57,275 bases of DNA from Parachlamydiaceae bacterium (lineage in GTDB: Bacteria > Chlamydiota > Chlamydiia > Chlamydiales > Parachlamydiaceae). The stretch is taken from positions 1-57,275 of the forward strand of contig JASBUW010000129.1 in the NCBI GenBank assembly GCA_030147755.1, in the 5' to 3' direction. The position numbers and the translations under genes are program-made. Positions within the stretch are counted from its first letter, which is position 1, and each line of letters opens with the position of its first letter. Under the pieces are notes generated by a model. It was not told the origin of the DNA. It saw only the letters and a list, made by a program, of their open reading frames with translations, and ran no database searches. This document shows positions 7,637-19,338 of this stretch, in pieces.

Positions 7637-10147
7637 TTATTCTTCTACACTATCAGCTGTCACAGGTTCTTCAATCGGTGTACTTGATTCAAACGACTCT
7701 TCACTACCCTCACCCTCTACTTTTTGCATGGCCACGAGATAATCTCCTTCTTTGAGATTAACTAACTTCACCCCTTGTGTATTGCGTCCCATGACCCGCA
7801 AATCACGCATGCTAATGCGTACCGTTTGTCCAGTTGCCGATATCATCACCATACCATCTTGATCTGTCACGCAGAGCGCTCCCACTACGTTACCATTGCG
7901 TTCACTCGTAATAATCGAACGCACACCTACGCCTCCACGGTTTGTCTGACGAAAATCTTCAACAAGCGAACGTTTTCCAAATCCATTTTCACAAACAACC
8001 AAAACAGACTCATCGCCATTAACGACTTCGCATCCTACAATATAATCGTTTTCATCACGTAAAGTTGCTCCCTTGACTCCTCGCGCCATACGTCCCATCG
8101 GACGCACTTTACCTTCATCAAAACGAACGGCCATTCCTTGATAAGTAAACAACATTACTTGCTGTTCCGGTCTCACCAACCGCGCAGCGACCACTTCATC
8201 TCCTTCATCTACACCTAAAGCCCAAATCCCTTTACGACGCGGATTACTGAATTCTTCCAGAGCTGTCTTCTTCACCACGGCATGTTTAGTCGCCATCAAA
8301 ATGCACGCTTGTTCTTCAAAAGAAGCAACACGCAAGACAGTAGCGATTTTTTCTTCGGGCCGTAAGTCTTCCAATAAATTAATAAGAGGCTTTCCTTTAG
8401 ATTTACGACCTGTTTCAGGAATCTGCCACACTTTTAACCAGTAGCAACGTCCTAAATTGGTAAAAATTAACAGATAATCATGCGTAGATGCGACATAAAG
8501 TCCTTTAGTTGTATCTTCTTCTTTTTTCAACTGCATGCCCGTAATCCCTTGACCACCGCGACGCTGCTCACGGAAGGTATCCATCGGCATCCGTTTGATA
8601 TAATCATCTTGCGAAATCGTAATAATCACTTCTTCATTGGCAATGAGATCTTCCATTTGGACTTCAGTTTCTGCCGCAACAATGCGTGTTTTACGCTCAG
8701 ATTTATGATTCTTCTGAATCTCTTGAAGCTCTTCTTTGATAATGTCTTTGACCATCGCTTCGCTTGCTAAAACAGCGCGATAATAATCAATTTTTTTCAA
8801 GATTTCTTGATATTCATCACTGAGCTTATCATGCTCAAGTCCTGTCAACTGATAAAGACGTATATCCAAAATGGCATTTGCTTGACGCTCTGTGAACTCA
8901 AAACGCGCGATCAATTGCGCACGTGCCTCATCGCGATTCTGACTGTCACGAATCAATTTGACCACTTCATCTAAATGGTCAATCGCTTTGAGATAGCCTT
9001 CTAAGATATGCGCACGCGCTTCGGCTTTGTTCAATTCAAAGCGTGTGCGACGACGCACGACATCAATGCGATGCTCAATCCAGGCCGCAATCATTTGCTT
9101 AATCGTCATGGTGCGCGGAAGACCTTTATCCAAAGCCAACATATTGCACCCAAAGGTCACTTGCAAATCACTGAATTTGTACAGTTGATTGATAATGACA
9201 TCAGGAATTTCCCCACGTTTTAACTCCACAACAATACGCATGCCATCTTTATCCGATTCATCGCGCAAATCAGAAATACCCGTAATGGTTTTGTTGTTGA
9301 TGAGTTCAGCAATTTGTTCGATTAAACGCGATTTATTGACATTATAAGGAATTTCATCAATGGCTAGACGAACCCGATCCGGATGATCCTCCATGTCTTC
9401 AACTTGAATAAAGCCACGCAAAATCAGTTTTCCGCGTCCCGTATGATATGCTTCGCGAATGCCTCGATAACCACATATAAAGCCGCCCGTAGGAAAATCA
9501 GGCCCTGGCATAACTGTCATCAAGTCTTCTACACTTGTCGTGGGATCATCAATCAAGAGTAGCGTCGCTTGAATCAGCTCATTAAGATTATGAGGAGGAA
9601 TATTGGTTGCCATCCCCACGGCGATTCCAGATGAGCCATTACAAATTAAATTAGGAAACTTAGCAGGAAAAACAGTCGGTTCTTTTTTGGTTTCATCATA
9701 GTTAGGAACCATTTCGACGGTTTCTTTATCAAGATCTTCCATCAACTGGATAGACGCTGTCGTCAAACGTGCTTCTGTATAACGCATCGCAGCGGGAGGA
9801 TCTCCGTCAACAGAACCAAAGTTTCCTTGTCCATCAACTAAATTGTAGCGCATGATCCATTTCTGAGCCATCCGCACTAAAGTGGGATAGATCACCATTT
9901 CACCATGTGGATGGTAATCACCCGATGTATCACCCGAAATTTTCGCGCATTTACGATGTTTGCCATTAGGACTCAAATTTAATTGACGCATCGCATATAA
10001 AATACGACGTTGAGAAGGCTTCAAACCATCGCGTACATCAGGTAAAGCACGAGAAATAATCACAGACATCGAATAGCGTAAATAGCTATCCTTCATTTCA
10101 TCTTCAACATTGCGTGGGAGAATCACTTCGTCTTTGGTATAGGACAT
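7637..10147 (-). CDS. gyrA: DNA gyrase subunit A
   Basis: An 836-residue type II topoisomerase subunit that cleaves and reseals DNA during negative supercoiling. The catalytic tyrosine is in [10 protein letters not shown] at Tyr123. The GyrA box QRRGGQG is present in the C-terminal wrapping domain, which favours GyrA over ParC. In the quinolone pocket the sequence is [12 protein letters not shown], so the E. coli Ser83 and Asp87 positions are Met and Pro. The gene follows gyrB by 9 bases and precedes tmk. Confidence 0.97.
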   Translation of the reverse strand: MSYTKDEVILPRNVEDEMKDSYLRYSMSVIISRALPDVRDGLKPSQRRILYAMRQLNLSPNGKHRKCAKISGDTSGDYHPHGEMVIYPTLVRMAQKWIMRYNLVDGQGNFGSVDGDPPAAMRYTEARLTTASIQLMEDLDKETVEMVPNYDETKKEPTVFPAKFPNLICNGSSGIAVGMATNIPPHNLNELIQATLLLIDDPTTSVEDLMTVMPGPDFPTGGFICGYRGIREAYHTGRGKLILRGFIQVEDMEDHPDRVRLAIDEIPYNVNKSRLIEQIAELINNKTITGISDLRDESDKDGMRIVVELKRGEIPDVIINQLYKFSDLQVTFGCNMLALDKGLPRTMTIKQMIAAWIEHRIDVVRRRTRFELNKAEARAHILEGYLKAIDHLDEVVKLIRDSQNRDEARAQLIARFEFTERQANAILDIRLYQLTGLEHDKLSDEYQEILKKIDYYRAVLASEAMVKDIIKEELQEIQKNHKSERKTRIVAAETEVQMEDLIANEEVIITISQDDYIKRMPMDTFREQRRGGQGITGMQLKKEEDTTKGLYVASTHDYLLIFTNLGRCYWLKVWQIPETGRKSKGKPLINLLEDLRPEEKIATVLRVASFEEQACILMATKHAVVKKTALEEFSNPRRKGIWALGVDEGDEVVAARLVRPEQQVMLFTYQGMAVRFDEGKVRPMGRMARGVKGATLRDENDYIVGCEVVNGDESVLVVCENGFGKRSLVEDFRQTNRGGVGVRSIITSERNGNVVGALCVTDQDGMVMISATGQTVRISMRDLRVMGRNTQGVKLVNLKEGDYLVAMQKVEGEGSEESFESSTPIEEPVTADSVEE

Positions 10148-10156
10148 ATTTACCCC

Positions 10157-12694
<2,538 letters not shown>

Positions 12695-12702
12695 TCACAG
12701 CT

Positions 12703-13041
12703 CTAGCTAATACGAAAATAAATGTTTTTAATTTCGACATGAGGAAATTTTTGTCTGAGCAAAGTAAGAAGCCGTGATTTTTCATGCTGACTCAGCAAAC
12801 TATGTAAAGTAGAATTTTTAACTTTGACAATTAAAACTCCATCTGTAAAAGCTACAGCTTGTGCCATAGCAGCTAACTTAGAACCAATAAGCTCAGGCCA
12901 TAAAGCTAAAATAAGATCGGCGCGTTGCTGATAAATTTCTCCAATCTTGGCAAGCACAACGGGCAACAAATCTGTCATTCGACGTGTCGTGACTTGCGTT
13001 CCATCATACTGTTTAGGAGTGCGAAAGTAAGACTTACTCAC
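12703..13041 (-). CDS. DUF721/DciA-like protein
   Basis: A 112-residue protein with the DUF721 pattern: an N-terminal basic stretch, ALWPELIGSKLAAMAQAVAFTDGVLIVKVKNS split over the core, and a final helix before EIKNIYFRI. DciA proteins of this family help load the replicative helicase DnaB in many bacteria that lack DnaC. The role here is inferred from family and from its place just upstream of gyrB, gyrA and holB. From memory, Chlamydia also has a small gene at this position. Confidence 0.75.
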   Translation of the reverse strand: MSKSYFRTPKQYDGTQVTTRRMTDLLPVVLAKIGEIYQQRADLILALWPELIGSKLAAMAQAVAFTDGVLIVKVKNSTLHSLLSQHEKSRLLTLLRQKFPHVEIKNIYFRIS

Positions 13042-13187
13042 AATATTTGATTTGCCTTAACTTAAAAGAGCTTAGAAAAAATTTTAGCTTTATTTTAGCA
13101 TAAAAACCACCTAGTAGACAACAAATTTATTAAGGAAAATTCGAATTGAAATGCAATGATTTTGAGAGACAAATTCATCATACATCC

Positions 13188-13260
13188 TATCCATCTTGCC
13201 GTTTACGATCTTGCTATCCTGTTATCAAGATAAGCAAAATCGTAAACGGCAAGATGGATA
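13188..13260. repeat. Hairpin repeat with 28-bp arms
   Basis: Arms at 13188-13215 and 13233-13260 are inverted copies with one mismatch in 28. They contain CCATCTTGCCGTTTACGATC and its complement. A degraded version of one arm occurs at about 151-185, beside copy 1 of the 167-bp element, so the two repeat families travel together. Confidence 0.85.
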
Positions 13261-13291
13261 AGATAAATATTTTAAATTTTTAGTTTTCAGT

Positions 13292-13458
13292 AGACTTCTT
13301 TCAAAACTGGTGATGTTTGAGATTTTTTCAGATTTGTTTGAGATTGAATTTTTGATTTTCTTTGACATACCCATCTAGGGTAAGCAAAAAAAAATCAAAA
13401 ATTCAAGATCAAGCAAAGATAAATAAAGATCAAACATCGCCAGTTTTGAAAGAAGTCT
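13292..13458. repeat. Palindromic repeat element, intact copy 2 (167 bp)
   Basis: It begins AGACTTCTTTCAAAACTGGT and ends with the near-perfect reverse complement. Most of its length can fold into one long imperfect hairpin with a tip near CCCATCTAGGG. The second copy is at 1-140. Size, palindromic form and lack of coding capacity fit a non-autonomous MITE or a large REP-type element. No transposase with matching ends is visible. Confidence 0.9.
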
Positions 13459-13489
13459 AGTGATAAAATGAGAAGAGAACATCAAGAAA

Positions 13490-13524
13490 TTAGCAAAGCT
13501 AAGCACATGACTTAGCTTTGCTAA
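13490..13524 (-). terminator. Hairpin terminator after the porin gene
   Basis: A 14-bp perfect stem (TTAGCAAAGCTAAG and its complement) with a 7-base loop. Read on the minus strand it is followed by TTTCTTG. It starts just 6 bases past the stop of the outer membrane protein gene. Confidence 0.75.
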
Positions 13525-13530
13525 AGGAAA

Positions 13531-14601
13531 TTAGAATACCATTCCTAAATCAATCGTAACTCCTGCAGAGTACCACTTGATATCGCGGATTGGAACAGTT
13601 AAATAGCACTTTGTTCTAATATCGCCGAGGCTACCTTCAGCAAACAAAGCACGATCACGTCCATGGTCAGCCCACCACCATTGGAATTCCCCTTTAACAG
13701 AGGCTGTCCAACAATCGCAGAAATCCCATCTTACACCTATATCAAATACATGACCGTAAGCATTTTTTGCGTGCTGACGGAATCCATCAAACAAATCTGA
13801 ACGGAAGTTCCAATGAGCTTTCGCATGGAAACGTGCCCAGTGAAATTCATAGGCACCAAATAATGCCCAATCACACCAGAAACGATAGTCAAAATCGAAT
13901 CCAATGAAAGGACCATTCCAACGTGTGTTATATCTGGCATTTGTTCCACCACCATAGCTGTAACCATAGCTACCATAAGTGTCGAAATAATCACTATAAC
14001 TAGAGCTACCACCATCAGCGAAAACTAAAGTATCTTCTGTATAATAATAGTTATCAGAAAATCTCAAATGATCATCTCTTAAATGTTGACCATGCCAAGA
14101 ATAACCCACTAAAGGCGATATAGAAAAACTATCATCGCACAATTTGAACTGGTATCCTACAGCAATCTTGGCATCATAGACATGCCCTCTTGTATGAGAT
14201 CTAGAATGAGAAAACTCATAATCATAATCATAGTAATAATCATCGCAACCTCTAAAGTCGCGATCATGATTTTTACCTGATGTAATCCAACCGTAATCAC
14301 CATTCGCACGTAAGTAAATATTGTCACATGTGACATATTGTCCGCGTGCTTCGATTTGCCAAATATTTAGATTTTTCCACTCTAAATCTGAACGTAGTCT
14401 AAATGGAGAATTGACTCCAAATGTAGAGCTGTCATTATCACTATAGCTACCATAAAAATTGCTATGGGTACGCCATTTTAGTCTATCTTGTCGATAACCA
14501 ACGCCTATTTCAAGTGTAGAATCTGTTGCTTCTGGCCAGAAGGCAAAAACAGCAGAACAACTTAAAAGAGACGCCATAAAAGTCACAATAAATTTGCGCA
14601 T
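13531..14601 (-). CDS. Beta-barrel outer membrane protein, probable porin
   Basis: A 356-residue protein with a Sec signal peptide (FIVTFMASLLSCSAVFA) and a body rich in Tyr, Asp, Trp and alternating hydrophobic residues. It ends in VTIDLGMVF, the C-terminal Phe expected for beta-barrels inserted by Bam. It has about nine cysteines in the mature part, which fits the disulfide-linked envelope of chlamydiae. A GAGAGG ribosome binding site precedes the start. Parachlamydiaceae have Pom porins and expanded MOMP-like families with similar features. Which family it belongs to cannot be settled by eye. Confidence 0.75.
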   Translation of the reverse strand: MRKFIVTFMASLLSCSAVFAFWPEATDSTLEIGVGYRQDRLKWRTHSNFYGSYSDNDSSTFGVNSPFRLRSDLEWKNLNIWQIEARGQYVTCDNIYLRANGDYGWITSGKNHDRDFRGCDDYYYDYDYEFSHSRSHTRGHVYDAKIAVGYQFKLCDDSFSISPLVGYSWHGQHLRDDHLRFSDNYYYTEDTLVFADGGSSSYSDYFDTYGSYGYSYGGGTNARYNTRWNGPFIGFDFDYRFWCDWALFGAYEFHWARFHAKAHWNFRSDLFDGFRQHAKNAYGHVFDIGVRWDFCDCWTASVKGEFQWWWADHGRDRALFAEGSLGDIRTKCYLTVPIRDIKWYSAGVTIDLGMVF

Positions 14602-14702
14602 AATATGCCTCTCTAACGATTTTAAAAGGTTCAGGGATCTTTAAACACAATCTAACAATAAGTACTAGAATTAAGCAATAACAAAAATGCGATTAATTTA
14701 CA

Positions 14703-15668
14703 CTAAAACCTCGCATTTACAATTGGTTTTGGCAACTGGAATACGACATCTTCATTCGTATAAACAACGTCTTCTACATCGCAAACCCCTAATTCTATGA
14801 GACGTTGGATGCATTTTTGCACAATTTCTTCAGGCGTTGATGCACCCGCCGTTAACCCAATTGTTTTTTTGCCATTCAGCCATTGAGGTTGAATTTCTTT
14901 TTCATCATTAATTAAATAAGATTCAATTCCTCTTTTAGAAGCTACTTCTCTTAAACGATTAGAATTTGAGCTTTGCGGATCGCCCACCACTAATACTAAG
15001 TCGGTTAAGTCTGTAATTTCTCTTAATGCCATTTGTCGATTTGTCGTTGCATAACAAATCGAAGAACTTGGCAATGTTTCAATATGCGGATACTTTGCCA
15101 TTAAAGCTTCCGTAATTTCTTTTACGTCATCCAAACTCAACGTCGTTTGCGTAATATAAAATAATTTTTCTTCAGGAGCAAATTTTAACTCTTGTACATC
15201 TTTGACTGACTCTACAATCGTCGTCACTTCCGGAGCTTCTCCTGCTGTCCCTATAATCTCAACATGATTGCGATGCCCAATTAAAATGATTTGATAACCT
15301 TGCGCCGCAAAACGCTTGACGGCTGAATGAACGCGTGTCACCAAACCACAAGTGGCGTCAATTTCAATCAATTGCCGCATTTGAGCTTGCTGACGCACTG
15401 CTGGAGAAACTCCATGCGCAGAATAAATCAAACGCGCTCCAACCGGAACATCTTCTAAATCTTCGATGAAAATCGCCCCTTTATCTTTTAAATCTTGCAC
15501 AACATGGCGATTATGTACAATTTCATGTTTGACATAAATAGGTGCTCCCCAAAGAGCAAGCGCTTTCTCTACTGTCTCAATCGCCCTTTCTACACCCGCA
15601 CAGAAGCCTCTTGGTTTTGACAAGAGCAATTTTAAACTTTGCTTTGAGTTAGTTGTAGACATGTTCAT
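14703..15668 (-). CDS. ispH: 4-hydroxy-3-methylbut-2-enyl diphosphate reductase
   Basis: A 321-residue [4Fe-4S] enzyme for the last step of the MEP isoprenoid pathway, yielding IPP and DMAPP. The three cluster cysteines are in RGFCAGV, DATCGLV and SSICYATTNRQ. VKHEIVHNRHVV and the late GASTPEEIVQ segment are also conserved. IPP feeds the menaquinone side chain and bactoprenol. It stands as a single gene between the porin and the phosphatase. Confidence 0.97.
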   Translation of the reverse strand: MNMSTTNSKQSLKLLLSKPRGFCAGVERAIETVEKALALWGAPIYVKHEIVHNRHVVQDLKDKGAIFIEDLEDVPVGARLIYSAHGVSPAVRQQAQMRQLIEIDATCGLVTRVHSAVKRFAAQGYQIILIGHRNHVEIIGTAGEAPEVTTIVESVKDVQELKFAPEEKLFYITQTTLSLDDVKEITEALMAKYPHIETLPSSSICYATTNRQMALREITDLTDLVLVVGDPQSSNSNRLREVASKRGIESYLINDEKEIQPQWLNGKKTIGLTAGASTPEEIVQKCIQRLIELGVCDVEDVVYTNEDVVFQLPKPIVNARF

Positions 15669-15756
15669 AAGGCACCTAAATTTAAATTTTCCGAAGATCA
15701 GCGATCTTATACCAAAAAGGACTATTTAGCAATCAAGAAATGAAAGGAGAGCGTTA

Positions 15757-16236
15757 TTATGAATGGTGGCGAATATGCTTGAGTAAGCCATGGCAAGCAT
15801 CTTCCAACATATCTAACACAAGTTCAAAAGCTCCATTGGCTTGATAATAAGGATCCGGCACTTCTTGTCCTTGATAAGTCGAACTAAAAGCCGTTATCAA
15901 AGAAATTTTTGCTTTCTGTTCCGGGGTCTTCGCATAATGATAAAGATGTTTAAGCACTTCTTGATCTGCCGCTAAAATATAATCAAATTCATCTAAAAAT
16001 TCCGCTTGAAGTTGTTGTGCCAAACTTGTTAAAGCAATTCCTCTTGCTTTAGAAGCAGCTTGCATGCGTCGATCAGCAGGTTGACCAATATGCCAATCTC
16101 CAATTCCACAACTCGCTACTTGAATATTTAATTCAGGCTCTTGCTTCATTAAATGCTTCAAAACCCCCTCACCCGCTGGTGAGCGACAGATATTTCCCAT
16201 ACAAACAAAAAGGACACGTATTTCTTTTTTCACCAC
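15757..16236 (-). CDS. Low-molecular-weight protein tyrosine phosphatase
   Basis: A 159-residue phosphatase of the arsenate-reductase-like fold. The P-loop CMGNICRS supplies the nucleophile Cys12 and Arg18, and the general acid Asp lies in VPDPYY near residue 129. Length is standard. It lies 24 bases after the kinase-SUMF1 gene on the same strand, so the two may be co-expressed, though the kinase is Ser/Thr-like. Confidence 0.92.
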   Translation of the reverse strand: MVKKEIRVLFVCMGNICRSPAGEGVLKHLMKQEPELNIQVASCGIGDWHIGQPADRRMQAASKARGIALTSLAQQLQAEFLDEFDYILAADQEVLKHLYHYAKTPEQKAKISLITAFSSTYQGQEVPDPYYQANGAFELVLDMLEDACHGLLKHIRHHS

Positions 16237-16260
16237 TTTGCGAGCTCCTTAAAGCATCTT

Positions 16261-18255
16261 TTAAAATATTTGCACATCAGTTGCACAACGAAATCCATAG
16301 GTTCCATTCACTGTTCCGGGATTGTTACGATGCCTACGTGAACAACGCAAATCTTCTTTCAAACTCTTCCAACAACCTCCACGTAATACGCGGTAAACTC
16401 CTTGCAGAGGGCCTTGAGGATTATCCGGTTCTTGAATCGACACTTCGTAATAATTATATCCATACCAATCATGACACCACTCATAAACATTTCCGGCCAC
16501 GTCATATAGTCCGCATCCGTTCGGTGCATAGCTCATCACAGCTGTCGTATCTGAACTAAAGAAATTGGCTTGCGTTTTTTCAATATCGTCACCAGTTGGA
16601 TAAAGGACATTTTCACTTCCTCCTCGCGCCGCAATTTCCCACTCAGCTTCCGTTGGCAAGCGTTTTCCTACCCATTTTGCATAAGCGACGGCTCCATACC
16701 AAGTGACCCCTACAACGGGATGTTTAGCATAACCTGATTCAATGCTTAATTTACCTCCGCTGCGCTTAATACGCGAGTCGCGTAAGCGAATAATATCGTT
16801 ATGATTGCTATCTTTTTCCCCTCCCATTACTTCTAAAAAACGCACAAACTGCTCATTAGTCACAGCATGAATATCAATCGCAAAGCTCGCAAGCGAAATT
16901 TGATGCCGAGGCATTTCATCTCGATTGCCATCTTGACTCCCTCGATAAAAACTTCCCCCTTCAATAATGACCATCTCTGTCAATAAAGGCTTGACATTCG
17001 ATACGTCTCGACGCTCCGGATTGTAAGCTTTGACCGAATTGCTGACTTGAAAAATGGCTCCAGGATCCAAATCTGTCTGGGGTCGCTCTAGTTGCGGCAT
17101 TTGGAAAACAGGTTTCAAACTTGTCATAGGGGGAGCAGATTCACCAGCAGGAGACGTTTTCATTTCTTCTTGTATGCTAGAATGAGCCGTTTGTGTGACT
17201 AAAACGGGAGCTTCCTGCACAACCTCTTCTTCAATGGTATATTTAGCGACTGTTTCAAAAGAAATGTCTTCTTGAATGAAGGCATGCTCAATCACTTTTG
17301 GAGGTTCTTCAAAATTAACAATTACACGTTCCGGCAAAATCGCCTCTAAAGCATCCACCAAATGCTCAGGACGCTTATGCGGATTATTTTGCAAGCAATC
17401 ACGTAATAATTGATCCCATTGATAGCGATACTGTCCTCGACTGGAGGGCATATCGAAAATTCCCTCAGGCAACTCATTCATAAGTAAAAAATAAGCTAAC
17501 ACGCCAAAAGAATATACATCGGATTTAGCATCAACAGGATAAACAGCATCTAGACGCTTTTGTTCAGGCGCCCAAAACGCATAATTTTGTAAAAAAGAGG
17601 TATGTAAAGGCAAAAGTTTCTGTTGATCAATCGGAGGATTCGGATAACGGTCTTGTCCTGCCTTCTGCGCAATTAAATGCAGTCCAATACCTAAAGCTTC
17701 TGCTACATTCTTATAAGTGCGGGTTAAAACAGCTCCAGGACCAATAATACGTGATAATCCAAAATCGGATAAATAGACTTCGATGCCTTGTTTACCTTTT
17801 CCCACTAAAATGTTATTGAGTTTGAGGCAACGATGCGTGAGATCTTTTTGGCTAATTTTTTTGGTATGTGCATAATCCAAAGGATCCGCTACACGTCTCA
17901 GAATATGGAAAATTTCTTCCTCTGTTAAAGAACGTCCTAATCCCATGACATATTGAGCCAAATTGGTGGTTTCTCCCAATTCATCGACAATGCAATCGGT
18001 CACAAGAAAATAGACACCCTGAGAAAAAGAAATATTATAGATTTTGACAATATTGGGATGCTCTAAAGAAGCTAAAACGCTTACTTCTTCTTCAAAGCGT
18101 TGAATAAAGCTACGATCAGATGCAAGCTCTTCTGGCAAAACTTTGAGAACATACTGCCGTTTCATAAACCGATGTTCAGCGAGATAAACGTTGCCTAACG
18201 TTCCTTGGCCAATCGGTTTAATAATATTATAGTCTCCAAGAATGCGTTGTTCCAT
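16261..18255 (-). CDS. pkn1: Pkn1-like Ser/Thr protein kinase fused to SUMF1 domain
   Basis: A 664-residue protein with a kinase domain (about 7-300), a low-complexity linker and a formylglycine-generating-enzyme/SUMF1 domain (about 428-662). Kinase motifs: GQGTLG, Lys38 in YVLKVL, DFG at 164-166, WAPEQ and DVYSFG. The catalytic loop reads HRCLKLNNIL, so the usual HRD Asp is Cys143. SUMF1 motifs include RLPTEAEWEIAARGG, GNVYEWCHDW and GFRCA. The frame opens at 18318, but the ATG at 18255 has AAGGTGA 7 bases upstream and begins at the kinase fold. Chlamydial Pkn1 has the same architecture. It may be a pseudokinase. Confidence 0.88.
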   Translation of the reverse strand: MEQRILGDYNIIKPIGQGTLGNVYLAEHRFMKRQYVLKVLPEELASDRSFIQRFEEEVSVLASLEHPNIVKIYNISFSQGVYFLVTDCIVDELGETTNLAQYVMGLGRSLTEEEIFHILRRVADPLDYAHTKKISQKDLTHRCLKLNNILVGKGKQGIEVYLSDFGLSRIIGPGAVLTRTYKNVAEALGIGLHLIAQKAGQDRYPNPPIDQQKLLPLHTSFLQNYAFWAPEQKRLDAVYPVDAKSDVYSFGVLAYFLLMNELPEGIFDMPSSRGQYRYQWDQLLRDCLQNNPHKRPEHLVDALEAILPERVIVNFEEPPKVIEHAFIQEDISFETVAKYTIEEEVVQEAPVLVTQTAHSSIQEEMKTSPAGESAPPMTSLKPVFQMPQLERPQTDLDPGAIFQVSNSVKAYNPERRDVSNVKPLLTEMVIIEGGSFYRGSQDGNRDEMPRHQISLASFAIDIHAVTNEQFVRFLEVMGGEKDSNHNDIIRLRDSRIKRSGGKLSIESGYAKHPVVGVTWYGAVAYAKWVGKRLPTEAEWEIAARGGSENVLYPTGDDIEKTQANFFSSDTTAVMSYAPNGCGLYDVAGNVYEWCHDWYGYNYYEVSIQEPDNPQGPLQGVYRVLRGGCWKSLKEDLRCSRRHRNNPGTVNGTYGFRCATDVQIF

Positions 18256-18364
18256 ATTTGTTTCACCTTGATCTTTAGTGTGATGTCTAAAGATAGTCTG
18301 ATTCTGGATTATTTTCAAATTTGAAACAGCTCATGACTAAAAAAATTCTGTTAATCTTTTGAGA

Positions 18365-18413
18365 AAGGACAAACGACAAAAAGGACTTAAAGTCGTTATT
18401 GTCGTTTGTCCTT
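18365..18413. repeat. GACAAACGAC-type hairpin repeat
   Basis: Arms AAGGACAAACGACAA (18365-18379) and its exact complement (18399-18413). Further related units continue to about 18454 (CCTTGGTATCGTTTGTC). It lies between two minus-strand genes. Related hairpins are at 28037-28221 and 38981-39116. Confidence 0.85.
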
Positions 18414-18468
18414 GTCGTTAAGGTCGTTGGTGTCCTTGGTATCGTTTGTCTTTAAATTTAACAAAGAA

Positions 18469-19059
18469 CTATTCTTCTTCTAGAAATTCTTCTAGAAGTT
18501 CTTCGGCAAATTCTTCAGCAGGTTTTTCTGCAGGTGGATTTAAAAACTTTTGAATTTGCTCTTCCAGCTCTTTCTTAACCTCTTTAGACACACAATCTTT
18601 TGCCAAAATCTCGGGATTGCATACTGTATTTAAGAAGTTTTGAATGGATTGTGAAATCAAAGCAGACGCTGGATCAGACCAAACAAGAAAAACAAATTCC
18701 TGCTGATTCCTGCCATACTTATCACTTTTTATGTCATCTGTTTCGTTGTGCTTCTTAAAAATGGCTTGGATCTCGCTCACTTTTTCAGCTTTTACAATCA
18801 CACAAACATAAAAACTCTTTTTGGATACAAATTTTTCTGCTGCCAATGGACCTTTGATACAGTTAAAAGGTAATAAATTCAAAGCAATTTGCTTAATCAA
18901 TGCATCTTGATTAGGATTAGCATATCCATAAAAAAACTTTAAATTTACACCTTCTGGAGTGATTTTCGTCCATTCAGGTGCCGACGCTTGAGATGTAGAT
19001 TCAAGTAACGGTTGAGATGCAGAGTCAGGTGGCGTCGTTTGAACAAGAAGCAATTGCAT
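18469..19059 (-). CDS. Unrecognised protein with acidic C-terminus
   Basis: A 196-residue protein I do not recognise. It has a Ser/Thr/Pro-rich start, a mixed alpha/beta-looking middle (FYVCVIVKAEKVSEIQAIF, FVFLVWSDP) and a Glu-rich tail (EEFAEELLEEFLEEE). There is no signal peptide or membrane segment. The start at 19059 has a good AAAGGAAGA ribosome binding site. A strong hairpin lies 22 bases upstream of the start, inside the presumed leader. Confidence 0.65.
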   Translation of the reverse strand: MQLLLVQTTPPDSASQPLLESTSQASAPEWTKITPEGVNLKFFYGYANPNQDALIKQIALNLLPFNCIKGPLAAEKFVSKKSFYVCVIVKAEKVSEIQAIFKKHNETDDIKSDKYGRNQQEFVFLVWSDPASALISQSIQNFLNTVCNPEILAKDCVSKEVKKELEEQIQKFLNPPAEKPAEEFAEELLEEFLEEE

Positions 19060-19080
19060 ATTAAAATCTTCCTTTCATCA

Positions 19081-19130
19081 TATACACAAACAACTTCAAA
19101 AATTGGTTTTTTTGAAGTTGTTTGTGTATA
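19081..19130. repeat. Strong hairpin upstream of the 196-residue gene
   Basis: Arms TATACACAAACAACTTCAAA and its complement enclose a short TTGG-type loop. Both strands carry A/T runs at the tip. It could attenuate the minus-strand gene or be a repeat remnant: CGACTTCAAAACTTGGTTTT at about 52431 resembles its middle. Confidence 0.7.
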
Positions 19131-19338
19131 AATTAAATAAATAAATTTAAAAATAAAATCAAACAAACATAATAAAATATAACCAATCAATCAATTACAC
19201 AAAAGTAAATTTCCTGATTTTTCCTTTTAACCTCTATTTTACTTGTCACTTTCACGCGTGTATGGTAATTTATTTCTTTTCACAATTTTGATTCAGAGAT
19301 TGTTTTACAATCTCCTAAACGCTAAAGGTCTAGTCACC

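Larger units (their letters stand above)
13042..13530. other. 489-base repeat-rich intergenic region
   Basis: There is no credible gene here. It contains a 28-bp-arm hairpin (13188-13260), the intact 167-bp palindromic element (13292-13458) and a terminator hairpin for the porin gene (13490-13524). The rest is AT-rich and presumably includes the promoter of the DUF721-gyrB-gyrA cluster near 13050-13110. I saw no cluster of DnaA boxes. Confidence 0.7.

Noticed and set aside
13042-13530. Possible replication origin near gyrB and DUF721
   Set aside because: No cluster of TTATCCACA-like DnaA boxes seen; the repeats are long palindromes of other kinds.
16179-16559. 126-residue plus-strand frame across the phosphatase-kinase junction
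   Set aside because: It is antisense to the well-supported LMW-PTP and SUMF1 coding sequences and has no sensible domain.
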